64,000 nucleotides of DNA from Leucocoprinus leucothites (GCA_013368445.1 JAACJO010000003.1:2852001-2916000); one strand, 5' to 3'; counted from the first letter of the stretch, positions 47,580 through 58,707 are shown. Notes: generated from the letters alone by a model not told the origin. A program made the numbers and translations.

Positions 47580-49701
47580 TCAACATCTTACTGTTTGTAG
47601 CGTAGGCTGCCACTCAGAACGAGGAGCCGCTGATAAAACGGCATTGCCTGACTCACCCCTAAAGATAGTACCATGTTTATCGGCCTCACTGCGCAACCCG
47701 GATTCCAGGAGTTGACCAGCAGACATGAGGCGATCGTGCATACCCTTTACATAGAACACAGGGGACAATGAAGTCACTGCAGTGATTGTTTTTCCGTTAT
47801 CATGGATCTCGTGTTCTATCAAGACAACCCGATATGAATAGGGGAGTGTTTTTGTTAGCTGTCTGAATTTCACCGAATTTCCCTATTTTGATTGTAGAAA
47901 AATCGTCTAAATAGGGTGTGAAATGTGCGGAAGCACCTGAATCAAGAATCCAAGAAGCAGCCCGTGAAGGCGCTTTCTTTCCCTTACAGTGGCAACATAG
48001 AGCTTTCTCACACTTAGATAGATTTACACAGCGCGGCACGGAGGTCAAATCACAATTTAATAACAGCCCCACAGGGGCGACCGAAATAGTGCGTGATACA
48101 AAGGAAGTATATACAGGAGCCGAAGATGATGTAACTAGTCTGCGAAAATGTTCAGTGTGGCCAGGAGCGCTCACATGGGAGCGGGCTCGAGTGGGGCGAC
48201 AGGCCCTTTCTTGGTCGTGCTGTGGCATCACCGTATCAGTGTTAATCCAATCAGAGATAGAAGAAAAGACTTGCGTTGTCCACAACCCAGAGGTCCACCT
48301 GTCAGAATCCTCTCCCTCGGAGTCGGATTCGAGCATCAGATCAGCCAGAGGTGTCATCCTCGGCGACGGTGGGCATTCATCCATATCTCCTCCATAATAA
48401 GGGATTTCCTCAATAATGGAGCCCGTCGTTTCAGCTTCAACCACGAGGTCGGCGAGCCTTTCATCCCAAATCTTCAGCACTTTATCCTTGGTAGCTTTTG
48501 AGCTTCTGCGACGATATCCCTCAGACTGAGGAGATTCAGAGATTCGCTCCTGAAGCCGTGGTGTATTCTTTCGCGCTTCTGCAACAAGGTGGCATGTGGA
48601 TGACGAAGGGCTTGCGTTAGCCAGTTCTGCCAGCAAGGCGATCCGGTTTGCAAGGAGAGGACGGTTAGCGATAGCGGGGGCAGTGAAACCGATGGCACTG
48701 GAAGTGCCATATTGAGGAGCGACAGTGGTGACTCCAGAGGAGTTGGAGGTGTCGGCATCGGTCGCAGCTTCATTAGCAGCACCCTTGCCTTTTTTGCCTC
48801 CTCTCTTACCGCGTTTTCCTTTCTTGCCATCTCCACCGGGATTGCCAGATTGGGGGTTACCAGGCTTCTGGCCAGCACCTTGATTAGGAGGCTGCTGCTG
48901 CTGCTGCTGTTGGGGCTGTGATTGAAACGGCCCTTGTTGTCCTTGCCCCTGGCGTTGTTGATTGCCGGGGTTCCGGTTCTGCTGCCATTGGCCGTTGGAG
49001 TGGCCGGCACGAGAAGCGGAAGCAGTCATCTTCTGGGACCAAGCAGCCTGGATGGTGCTACGGACCAGATCCCATGTAAGTTGGGACATTTGCGTTTGGT
49101 TCGCAAGGATGGACTGCACTAAGGTTTCCATCCCTTGCGGGACAGTGCGAAGCAGAATCATGGCACAGATCACCTTGGGAAGTCGCGCGGTTGTGCCTTC
49201 AATCCGAGTGAATAGAGATTCAAGCTCAGCAATGGACTGAGCCGGATCCATGTTTCCGGGGAGAGACCAGGAGACGGCACGGACGAAGTCGCCATAAACA
49301 GATGCAGGACCTTGGGTGCTGTAAAGGCGTTGGAGTTCATCCCAAGTGGTGGTGGGATCTCCTTGGACGATCAAATGAAGCATGGAATCTGGGACAGCTT
49401 GGATCAGCATGCCAATCGCAGATTGTTCTAAGAAGTTCCTTCGACATTCTTCCTCAGTTTGAAGCACATGTGAAGCGGCAGCTTCTGCAGCATTCGTAAC
49501 GTTATTGTCAGCATCCATAACTGGAGCAACAAGAGGTGGGAGCGGAGGGACCATGCCAGTTGTGACAGTCCAACCCGTAAGAGGGGTTCCAGGGGTCGTG
49601 ATCATAGAGAGAAATCCCTACATCCTCATGGACCAAAACTGGTAGTTCTGGGGGCCTTGAAGGACTGGGACGCGAGAAGCTCCATTGTTGATAGAAGACA
49701 T
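47580..49701 (-). pseudogene. copia 1 gag-protease region, broken
   Basis: The start is at 49701 and the reading frame stops at codon 28 (TAG at 49620-49618, where copia 2 has CAG). It is open again to 47800, covering gag, a Gln/Gly-rich and Lys-rich basic stretch, and the aspartic protease (WILDSGASAHFTPY). An 8-base deletion near 47832 then shifts the frame; the continuation reads to 47580. Confidence 0.85.
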
Positions 49702-49937
49702 TCTGAAAAGAAGTCATCAGTCAACGTTGTTTGTTAGAAGCAGCAGTGATGCGCTAATCGAGCAAGGTTTCGAACCCAAATTGCCTAAGGGCTAGGGTAA
49801 GACTCAGAAATGAGAAGGGATGCTGGGCCCTTTACAAGGTACAGCGGTGGCGCTTGAAAGCGGCCTTCCCATAACAGGTCGATCTAGTCCTTCTCAGACA
49901 TCAAGCACAGCGAGCTAGTCAGCTAGTGCGATATCGA

Positions 49938-49960
49938 GCTGGCGATTGGGGCCCATAACC
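49938..49960 (-). other. Primer-binding site of copia 1
   Basis: GGTTATGGGCCCCAATCGCC follows the LTR directly. GGTTATGGGCCC is complementary to the anticodon stem-loop of initiator methionine tRNA, as in Drosophila copia, which primes from a tRNA half. This rests on remembered tRNA sequence. Confidence 0.6.
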
Positions 49961-50334
49961 TGTTGAAGCAGCAACGGGGAGTGTAGTGGTGAAGGTAGAC
50001 GACGAGGTCAGAACTCACTTTACTAGGCAGTTGGTCTGTTATGGGAGTATGTTCGAGGTAGTAGTTGCGACTGAGAATGTAGAATTGACTGTAGAATATC
50101 GAAGAAAATACAAGGTATTTATACTAAAGAGTTTGAATAGTTTCTACTATAAAGAGAGTATTACACCATCGTTTCAAGGTGGTAAAGGGTACAAGTAAAA
50201 CATATAGTAAAACATGTATAGTCCGCACGAAGTATCGGTGCGTGAACATAGTGGTATCTAATAATAGAATGCATATGTCATAATTGAGAGTGAACACTAA
50301 TGTAGCAGCGTGTAGATGCGCACGTGATTTAACA
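49961..50334 (-). repeat. 5' LTR of copia 1
   Basis: 374 bases, TG..CA ends. It differs from the 3' LTR at only a few sites, all transitions that I noticed. Confidence 0.9.
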
Positions 50335-50574
50335 TATATATATACCCATATTTCACACACTGGAACTAAGTATAGACAGCGAAAGCACGGCCAAACAACA
50401 TGCACAAATTTGACTAAGTCCACATCTCCAAGTGACCCCTTAGTGGATGGCTGGTACTCGTCCCACCTTGACCCTGAGAGTGTATCTACCACTCGAAATA
50501 AACACTAAATTAACATTCCTCTGTATTTGCATGCATATGCAAGGCCCTCGAGTATGATTATGGTGAGCTGTTAT

Positions 50575-50948
50575 TGTTGAATCACATGCGCATTTACATG
50601 CTGCTATGTTTGATGTCACTCTCAATTATGACATATGCATTCTATTATTAGATACCACTATGTTTACGCACCGACACTTCATGCAGACTATACATGTTTT
50701 ACTATATGTTTTACCTGTACCCTTTACCACTTCGAAACAATAGTGTAATGTCCTCTATATGGTAGATATAATTTGGACATTCTAGTATAAATATGTTGTA
50801 TTTTCTTCGTAATTATCCAGTCAATTCTATTCTCTCAGTCGCAACTACTACCTTGTATCACTCCCATAACAGACCAACTGCCTAGTAAAGTGAGTCATTG
50901 ACTACGTCGTCTACCTTCACCACTACACTCCCCATTGCTGCTTCGACA
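50575..50948 (+). repeat. 5' LTR of copia 2
   Basis: 374 bases beginning TGTTGAATCAC and ending CTTCGACA. It differs from the copia 1 LTRs at many more sites than those differ from each other. Confidence 0.9.
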
Positions 50949-50971
50949 GGTTATGGGCCCCAATCGCCAGC
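50949..50971 (+). other. Primer-binding site of copia 2
   Basis: GGTTATGGGCCCCAATCGCC, identical to copia 1, directly after the LTR. Confidence 0.6.
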
Positions 50972-51207
50972 TCGATATCGCACTAGCCGACTAGCTCGCT
51001 GTGCTTGATGTCTGAGAAGGACTAGATCGACCTGTTATGGGAAGGCCACTTTTTAGTGCCACCGCTGTACCTTGTGAAGGGCCCAGCATCCCTTCTCATT
51101 TCTGTGTCTTACCCTAGCCCTTAGGCGATTTGGGTTCAAAACCTTGCTTGATTAGCACATCACTGCCGCTTCTAACAAACAACGTTGACTGATGACTTCT
51201 TTTCAGA

Positions 51208-52338
51208 ATGTCTTCTATCAACAATGGAGCTTCTCGCATTCCCATCCTTCAAGGCCCCCAGAACTACCAGTTTTGGTCCATGAGGATGCAGGGATTTCTT
51301 TCTATGATCACGACCTCTGGAACCCCTCTTACGGGTTGGACTGTCACAAACGGTGTCGTTCCTCCGCTCCCTCCTACTATTGCCCCTCTTCAAGGGCCCA
51401 ATAATACCATCACGAATGCTGCAGAGGTTGCTGCCTCACTTGCACTTCATGAAGAAGAAGAGTGTCGAAGGAACTTCCTTGAGCAATCTGCGATTGGCAT
51501 GCTTATCCAAGCTGTCCCAGATTCTATGCTCCACCTTATTGTCCAAGGAGATCCCGCTACCACATGGACAGATCTCCAACGCCTTTATGGTGTCCAAGGT
51601 CCTGCATCAGTTTATGGCGACTTCATCCGCGCCGTCTCCTGGTCTCTCCCCGGAAACATGGATCCAGCTCAGTCCATTGCTGAGCTTGAATCTCTATTCA
51701 CTCGGATTGAAGGCACAACCGCGCGACTTCCCAAGGTGATCTGTGCCATGATTCTGCTTCGCACTGTCCCGCAAGGGATGGAAACCTTAGTGCAGTCCAT
51801 CCTTGCGAACCAAACGCAAATGTCCCAACTTACATGGGATCTGGTCCGTAGCACCATCCAGGCTGCTTGGTCCCAGAAGATGACTGCTTCCGCTTCTCGT
51901 GCCGGCCACTCCAACGGCCAATGGCAGCAGAACCGGAACCCCGGCAATCAACAACGCCAGGGGCAAGGACAACAAGGGCCGTTTCAATCACAGCCCCAAC
52001 AGCAGCAGCAGCAGCAGCCTCCTAATCAAGGTGCTGGCCAGAAGCCTGGTAACCCCCAATCTGGCAATCCCGGTGGAGATGGCAAGAAAGGAAAACGCGG
52101 TAAGAGAGGAGGCAAAAAAGGCAAGGGTGCTGCTAATGAAGCTGCGACCGATGCCGACACCTCCAACTCCTCTGGAGTCACCACTGTCGCTCCTCAATAT
52201 GGCACTTCCAGTGCCATCGGTTTCACTGCCCCCGCTATCGCTAACCGTCCTCTCCTTGCAAACCGGATCGCCTTGCTGGCAGAACTGGCTAACACAAGCC
52301 CTTCGTCATCCACATGCCACCTTGTTGCAGAAGCGTGA
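51208..52338 (+). pseudogene. copia 2 gag, truncated
   Basis: 376 codons from MSSINNGASR to LVAEA, then a TGA where copia 1 reads CGA. It includes the copia gag core (LLIQAVPDSML, YGDFIRAVSWSLP, ESLFTRIEGTT), a Gln-rich linker and a Lys/Gly-rich basic segment. No canonical zinc knuckle is seen. Confidence 0.85.
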
Positions 52339-54582
52339 AAGAATACACCACGGCTTCAGGAGCAAATCTCTGAATCTCCTCAGTCCAAGGGATATCGTCG
52401 CAGAAGCTCGCAAGCTACCAAGGATAAAGTGCTAAAGATTTGGGATGAAAGGCTCGCCGACCTTGCGGTCGAAGCCGAAATGACGGGCTCCATCATTGAG
52501 GAAATCCCTTATTATGGAGGAGATATGGATGAATGCCCACCGTCACCGAGGATGACACCTCCGGCTGAGCCAATGCTCGAATCTGACTCTGAGGGGGAAG
52601 ATTCTGATGGGTGGACTTCTGGGTTGTGGACAATGCAAGTTTTTTCTTCTATCTCTGATTGGATTAACACTGATACGGTGACGCCACAGTATGACCGAGA
52701 AAGGGCCTGTCGCCCCACTCGAGCCTGCTCCCATGTAAGCGCTCCTGGCCACGCTAAACATTTTCGCAGACTAGTTACGTCGTCTCCGGCTCCTGTATAT
52801 ACTTGTCTTGTATCGCGCACTATTTCAGTCGCCCCTATGGGGCTTTTATTAAATTGTGATATGACCTCTGTGCCGCACTGTGTGAACCTATCTAAGTGTG
52901 AGAGAGCTTTATGTTGCCACTGTAAGGGAAAGAAAGCGCCTTCATGGGCTGCTTCTTGGATTCTTGATTCAGGTGCTTCCGCACATTTCACACCCTATTT
53001 AGACGATTTTTCTACAATCGAAATGGGGAAATTTGGTGAAATTCAGACAGCTAACAAAAACACTCCCCTATCTATATCGGGTCGAGGCACTGTCTTGATA
53101 GAACACGAGATCCATGATAACGGAAAAACAATCACTGCGGTAACTTCATTGTCCCCTGTGTTCTATGTCAAGGGTATGCACGATTGCCTCATGTCTGCCA
53201 GTCAACTCTTGGAATCCAGGTTGCGCAGTGAGGCTGATAAACATGGTAAAGTGCAGGCCATGCGACTTCATGTGTGTCTTCCAGATTCATGGTGGGATTT
53301 CGCGATTAACACTGCAACCCATATCTACAATCACACATTGATGAACCGCATCCAATGGAAAACTCCCTTTGAGTTAGTACATGGACATAAACCTGACATC
53401 AGTCACCTACGAGTATTCGGTTGTGCTGCATATGTGTTCCTTCCGGATGAAATGCGCCCAAATAAATTATCTGCAAAATCTGAACTGATGATCTTCATTG
53501 GATATGATCGGGAGAAGAATTACATCTTTCTCTGCCATACTCGAGGGAATGCCGAGTTTATCTCGCCGACTGTCATCTTTGATGAAAAGATGTTCCCTAA
53601 ATGTCCAGATCAAAAACCCACGGTTTACCCCGAGCTGCCTCGCACTGAGATTCCTCCAATCTCGACTATTCCGAATGTTCCAAATGTAGACCATCCGCCT
53701 ACACCTCGAGGAGGAGAGCCGCCTCGTGTGCCTTCACCTCATGCTCCTCCACGCCCTAACACACCTTCACCTCCTAGATCACCAAGCCCACCTCTTTCTT
53801 ATGCTGATCCGGAAGATTGCGATCCAAAAGAAGAGGAAGAAGAAGTTGAGTTGCCTCCTTCTCTGGGACCTTCACGAAAGGAACCTGGTCCACGAAAACA
53901 TGCTCGGTCTCCATCTCCACCCGAGGTACCGCCACCGCGACCTTCGGTCCAGGATGATCTTGATGCACTAGAACGGCTCGACCGCTGGGTCACCGAACGT
54001 GAAAATCGCTGTCCTAGGCGAAATGTTCAACCTCCAAACAGACCAGGAAACGTGTATGGTGATAGGAGCGACCCTCTTGATGTCATCCGACGATACAGGG
54101 AACTCAATCCTAACTTACCACGCAATCGTGCCCAATATCGACCTATTCCTGGAGCAATTTCCGATGAGGAAGCTCGGAACAGATTACGAAATTGGAATAT
54201 CCCTCACCTGGATAGTAGTATAGACAATAAACCGTCATCTACCGATTTTGCGAAGTTCATGAAGGAAGGGGGGGTAAAATTAGTCGATTTCCTTCTCGCA
54301 CAACGTGCCAACGGGCCAGTTCCCGAACAGTTTCGAGATATCGTGAATTTAGATGCTGATACTCAAACTAAATGGCAAGAAGCGATGCTTGAGGAATTAG
54401 ACATGCTTCATAAGCGAGGTGTATACGAGCTCGTTGATCTCCCAAAAGGAAGGAGAGCTATTAAAAATAGATGGGTTTACAACATCAAGTCCGATAATCG
54501 ATATCGCTCTCGTCTTGTTGTGAAAGGATTCTCCCAGATCGAGGGAATTGACTTTGATGAACTCTTTTCTCCAGTTGTCTGA
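52339..54582 (+). pseudogene. copia 2 protease and integrase-deleted pol part
   Basis: An open frame from about 52429 to 54582 carries the protease (WILDSGASAHFTPY). Then SEADKHG is joined directly to KVQAMRL at about 53248, removing the integrase zinc and catalytic region. After that come the C-terminal integrase domain, a Pro/Glu-rich linker and the start of the reverse transcriptase (DFDELFSPVV). The deletion keeps the frame, so a 717-codon frame remains. A TGA follows where copia 1 has CAA. Confidence 0.85.
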
Positions 54583-55347
54583 TACGAGACTGCGCGCCTA
54601 CTTCTTGGCATTGCAGTGCTTGAGGACTTTGACCTTCACTCTGTTGACGTCAAAACAGCCTATTTATATGGCGATCTGGATGAAGAAATCTACATGGAAC
54701 AGCCAGAAGGATTCCGACTTCCTGGCTATGAGAAGAAAGTCTGGAGATTACGCAAAGCGATCTATGGTCTAAAACAAGCCGGCTTATCTTGGTGGAAAGC
54801 ACTCACTTCATCAATGCTGAAACTTGGATTCAAGCGCTGTAAGTCCGACGCTGGCGTTTATCATTTCACACATCCCAAGACCGGCGAGCAAGTCTTTGCA
54901 GTCGTATACATGGATGATGTCTTTTTTATGGGTAAAAAGAATTCCCTGCTCCTTTCTGAGTTGAAGCAAAAATTCATGACTACTTGGGAATGTCGTGACC
55001 AAGGTGAACTTTCCGAGTTCCTAGGCATGAACATATCACGAGATCGAAAAGACAGAAAACTCTATATAGATCAAGTGAAATACCTCGATAAGGTTCTTGA
55101 GAAGTTTGAGATTCCCAAAGGCGCGAAATTCACACTGCTGCCATCCGGATTCGTCTTCAAACCCTATGTCGAAAAGGTAGATCCTAAGTTTAGGACTCAT
55201 TACCAACAGTTAGTCAGATCGCTGATGTATCTTATGATCAGATCGAGACCTGACATATCCTTTGCGGTTGTCAAACTCTCCCAGCAATCTGCCGCCCCTT
55301 CCAATGCGCACTTCCAGGCTGGACTCCATGTGCTGCAATATTTGTGA
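54583..55347 (+). pseudogene. copia 2 reverse transcriptase region
   Basis: The frame has VKTAYLYGDLDEEIYMEQPEG, KAIYGLKQAGLSWW and the catalytic YMDDVF, and continues to HVLQYL, then a TGA at 55345 where copia 1 reads CGA. Unlike copia 1 there is no minisatellite. Confidence 0.85.
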
Positions 55348-55860
55348 TCAATGTGCAATTATCGACTCGTTTTTGATGGAGCTTCTAACCAGGCCATCAT
55401 TGCTTGTTCCGATAGTGATTGGGTGCAAGACGGACAGTCTCGATGATCTGTCACGGGTAATTTTGTCACAATAGCGCGTGGACCTGTAAGCTGGCTTAGC
55501 CACAAGCAGAAAACAGTCGCTTTGTCATCTACAGAAGCTGAGTATATGGCGCTATCTGATTGCAGCCGTCAGTTGATGTGGATTCGACAACTTCTCGAAG
55601 AGATAGGTTTCAAAATACCTGCTCCAATTCTCTATGGTGATAATATTGGATCTATCTTCTGGAGCAAGAACCCTGTTCAAGAAAAACGCTCGAAGCATAT
55701 TGATATACGATACCACTATATCCAAGATATCGTTGAAGAAGGTTCCGTTGAGTTGGAATTTATTGAGGGCTCAAACAATCCTGCCGATATTCTAATGAAA
55801 AACCTCGGTTCAATTCTCTTCAATAAATTTGTTTATTCTTTAGGTATCAAATTTCTATAG
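55348..55860 (+). pseudogene. copia 2 RNase H region
   Basis: After the TGA at 55444-55446 (shared with copia 1) the frame is open from about 55450 to 55860 and encodes the RNase H core (SSTEAEYMAL, YGDNIGSI, KHIDIRYHY, NPADILMKNL). The usual ADILTK reads ADILMK. Confidence 0.85.
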
Positions 55861-55938
55861 TGCTTTAATAGCTGCTTAAACGAAGCGCTTTCATAGTCGC
55901 TCAATTATGCATCTCCCACTATTTCGAGTGAGGAGGAG

Positions 55939-56312
55939 TGTTGAATCAAATGCGTGTTTACATGCTGCTATGTTTGATGTCACTCTCAATTATGACATAT
56001 GCATTCTATTATTAGATACCACTATGTTTACGCACCGACACTTCATGCAGACTATACATGTTTTACTATATGTTTTACCTGTACCCTTTACCACTTCGAA
56101 ACAATAGTGTAATGTCCTCTATATGGTAGATATAATTTGGACATTCTAGTATAAATATGTTGTATTTTCTTCGTAATTATCCAGTCAATTCTATTCTCTC
56201 AGTCGCAACTACTACCTTGTATCACTCCCATAACAGACCAACTGCCTAGTAAAGTGAGTCATCAACTACGTCATCTACCTTCACTGCTATGCTCCCCATT
56301 GCTGCTTCAACA
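55939..56312 (+). repeat. 3' LTR of copia 2
   Basis: 374 bases, TG..CA ends, preceded by the purine tract GAGTGAGGAGGAG (55926-55938). Confidence 0.9.
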
Positions 56313-56317
56313 GTTAT

Positions 56318-57405
56318 GCCTATATATTGCAAAAGTTTTAAGGTAGGTTTCATGCGCAATGTGGGTCATCACGTGATGTGTGACTGCTTGTGACTACTGG
56401 GCAGGGCCTCATAATAATGCTGCCAAACATTCATGATTCGAGAAAGGTATATTGGTCGAACACAGATCAAGAAATTAGAATAGACAATAGCTTGTATATC
56501 TATTTTATACCGGGTGGGTGTTGATGATGGGAGATAATGGCCATGGTGGTGGGTGTGTGGATTGGGGAGTTTGGGGTTGAAAGTTGCCATCAGGAGGGAT
56601 GTTTTCTTTGGCTAATTGACGCTTGTCCGAGTCTTTGAGTACATTACCCTTGAACGGTTTGAGGTTTCTGTGGCATATTCAGGAGGCTGAAGTGTCAATA
56701 GCTTATGCTTAATGAGCGTGTCGACGCATTGACGCATCATAATGACATCCAAAAATGGATAATCCAGAAACTACTCAAAATCACGACCTTTTTTCGACAA
56801 AATACCTCTGAGGGATTACTTGTAAAATCATTATCTACAGACCCTCTCACGACTTTTGGTCAAAAACACCCTCAAAAAGGGAGGGATTCGGTAGTGACAA
56901 CTTTCGTGAACAGAACTTCGGGAGCGAGCGGGAACCAAGAGATAACGGTGCATGAGCTGCTATCGCTTACTTCACACCGAGAGCCCATCAAGGCTTGTCC
57001 CAGCCACCGCCTGCAATAAGCGTCAATCCCTGAGCTGCAACGTACTTAATCATATCTTATATTCCTAGATATGATGTGATGTGGCTAGGTAGACTATACA
57101 TGAAAATGTGTCCAATTTCTCTGAAGATTATGCCTGGTCAGTCTATAGAGGCTAAGCTCCCAAGCCCTTCTTCACTTCAGTGACAATGGTAACCAGAGTC
57201 TGTATTGATAAGTATCAGTACAGTCTGTGATTCCTAGTCTGGGACTCGGGAGCCTACTACCCATCCACATTGTTTAAGTAATAAAGTTGGTTCTTCAATG
57301 GTATCCATGCCTTGAATGAGACATTCAAAGGCTGCTGCGCAGATAAATCGAACAACTCTGAATTTTTTGAACAAAGGTTGAAAGGTATTATTTGAATGAT
57401 ACTGT
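56318..57405. other. No supported gene
   Basis: Short frames at 56369-56590 (-) and 56705-57019 (+) show no motif. The minus-strand frame has a His-rich run from a CA/TG-rich stretch. I see nothing else. Confidence 0.4.
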
Positions 57406-57856
57406 ATGTTTCATAAATCGAACAACAGGGGAGGGGGATGTGACAAAAAAATTGGGGTTGCCGGCAAACAACAGACCCAAATCTGAGTGTGACACTCGAA
57501 CAACAGTCAACCGGGCCCGAGTGCTTGAGGTGACATAGCACCATTAGAAAGTATAGGTTCTGGCGGAGCAATATCTCTGGATAGTCCAGTTTTCAGATTA
57601 TCACTCAAAATCATAGGTAGTAGATGATTACAACTTATATACAAGCTGATTATTGATCCCAAATTCACTGTAGTCTTTTTAAAAAGCTAATTAATGCTGT
57701 ATATACAGTATTATCTGGCTTGTAGATGCACTCCAGGATAGCGTGATATCTGGTCCTGCAATGAACAGCAGGCCTCAAAAAGTGCGTTACCCGAGGTTCC
57801 CGAACAACAAAAAATGACGAATGTGACGTGACGTGTTGCTTGATTTATGAAACATA
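57406..57856. mobile_element. Small inverted-repeat element (MITE-like)
   Basis: TATGTTTCATAAATC at 57406-57420 is matched exactly by its reverse complement at 57842-57856, and the next bases inside stay partly similar (GAACAACAG against AAGCAACAC). The 451-base element has no long frame. The outermost TA on both sides may be a TA target duplication of the mariner type, but this is ambiguous because TA is part of the repeat. Confidence 0.5.
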
Positions 57857-58257
57857 TAGTAATTTCGCGGTTTTTTATGCATAAAAGAGTGAGCATAGAT
57901 GCAAATTCATCACCATTTGTCGGCCCATTATCTCTTGTGAAACATCCTCTCGTGTCATCTCAAGCTCCTACCGAGACTGCTAGTGTTAAAGACTACAGTC
58001 ACAGGCTTACAGATCATCAAGTCATTGACATGATCAAGCATATCACCTCAGAAGTGCCTGAAATTTGGCCTGTACCAACCGCCGATGAGGGTGTTATTGC
58101 CTATATTCTTGATTTGCGTAATAACATACCAGAGCCTGTGCTAAATGGCTCGATGACTGTCAATGGATTCATCAAAAAGCAGGTGTGCCCTTATTTCCTG
58201 AATTATTTCCACTTTCTGAAGTTACTGATTATATCTACTCTAGTGTCACAGTCTTAG
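57847..58257 (+). CDS. Hypothetical 136-codon open frame
   Basis: The frame begins at the right edge of the inverted-repeat element. It encodes a soluble middle part (DHQVIDMIKHITSEVPEIWP, ADEGVIAYILDLRNN) and a hydrophobic end. I do not recognise it. It could be a fragment of a larger gene or transposon protein, since a plausible donor (GGTGTG-like) occurs near 58180. Low confidence that it is expressed. Confidence 0.25.
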   Translation: MKHIVISRFFMHKRVSIDANSSPFVGPLSLVKHPLVSSQAPTETASVKDYSHRLTDHQVIDMIKHITSEVPEIWPVPTADEGVIAYILDLRNNIPEPVLNGSMTVNGFIKKQVCPYFLNYFHFLKLLIISTLVSQS

Positions 58258-58511
58258 TTATCTCTTATCATAATACACCCCATTGATGTATCTAGCCCCT
58301 CCTTCGGTGATCGGTCCCTGCGTTAGGCGCCCCTCGGACTCGCCGTGTTATCGCTGACGTGGCGCTCGCTCCCAGCTCGCTTCCGAAGTTCCGATTCCGA
58401 AAACTGTACATACCCGGAGGGATTAACTAATTGGTAGCCAGTACAGATTGTCACACTTTATCACGTGATAATACGTGTTGCGTATAAACCCTACCTTACT
58501 ATACATCTTAA

Positions 58512-58582
58512 GGGTATTTAGTGTAATGGTAAGTAGTGAACAGTTATGTTCAGTAGTTGAGGGTTCGAACCCCGGTCTTGAT
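58512..58582 (+). ncRNA. tRNA-like sequence with polymerase III A and B boxes
   Basis: TTAGTGTAATGG (58518-58529) fits an A box and GGTTCGAACCC (58562-58572) a B box, spaced as in a tRNA, with a six-pair hairpin TGAACA/TGTTCA between them. The acceptor stem does not pair and the T stem is weak, so it is probably a tRNA-derived repeat or a decayed tRNA, not a working tRNA. Confidence 0.4.
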
Positions 58583-58629
58583 TTTTATTTGTTACATAAT
58601 ATTTCTAAGTTAATCTCAGCGGGATTACG

Positions 58630-58681
58630 ATAATCATAATCGCGATTATTAAAATCAGGATTACTTACTATAGTCATGCTA
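58630..58681. repeat. Nested palindrome, right copy (inverted)
   Basis: Reverse complement of 43485-43536 with a few changes, again containing ATAATCGCGATTAT. CCCTGTGCACGAA lies 13 bases outside. Confidence 0.7.
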
Positions 58682-58707
58682 GAGTTATGAGGTCCCTGTG
58701 CACGAAC

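Larger units (their letters stand above)
43844..50339 (-). mobile_element. Ty1/copia LTR retrotransposon 1, degenerate (element 43849-50334 plus target duplication)
   Basis: The element runs on the minus strand and is 6,486 bases long. TATAT flanks it on both sides (43844-43848 and 50335-50339). Both LTRs are 374 bases, begin TGTT and end ACA, and differ only at a handful of positions, so the insertion is fairly recent. Domain order is gag, protease, integrase, reverse transcriptase, RNase H, as in copia. The coding region is broken by a stop at gag codon 28, an 8-base deletion after the protease, further stops around the integrase zinc region, a stop at 46273-46275, and a 19-base repeat expansion in the reverse transcriptase. 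It is therefore not autonomous. Confidence 0.93.
50570..56317 (+). mobile_element. Ty1/copia LTR retrotransposon 2, degenerate (element 50575-56312 plus target duplication)
   Basis: The element is 5,738 bases on the plus strand, head-to-head with copia 1 and 240 bases from it. GTTAT flanks it (50570-50574 and 56313-56317), which shows an insertion separate from copia 1. Both LTRs are 374 bases. It belongs to the same family as copia 1: the gag regions are nearly identical over long stretches. It has lost about 650 bases, including the pre-integrase zinc region and most of the integrase core, by an in-frame junction near 53245, and carries stops at 52336, 54580, 55345 and 55444. It is not autonomous. 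Confidence 0.93.
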
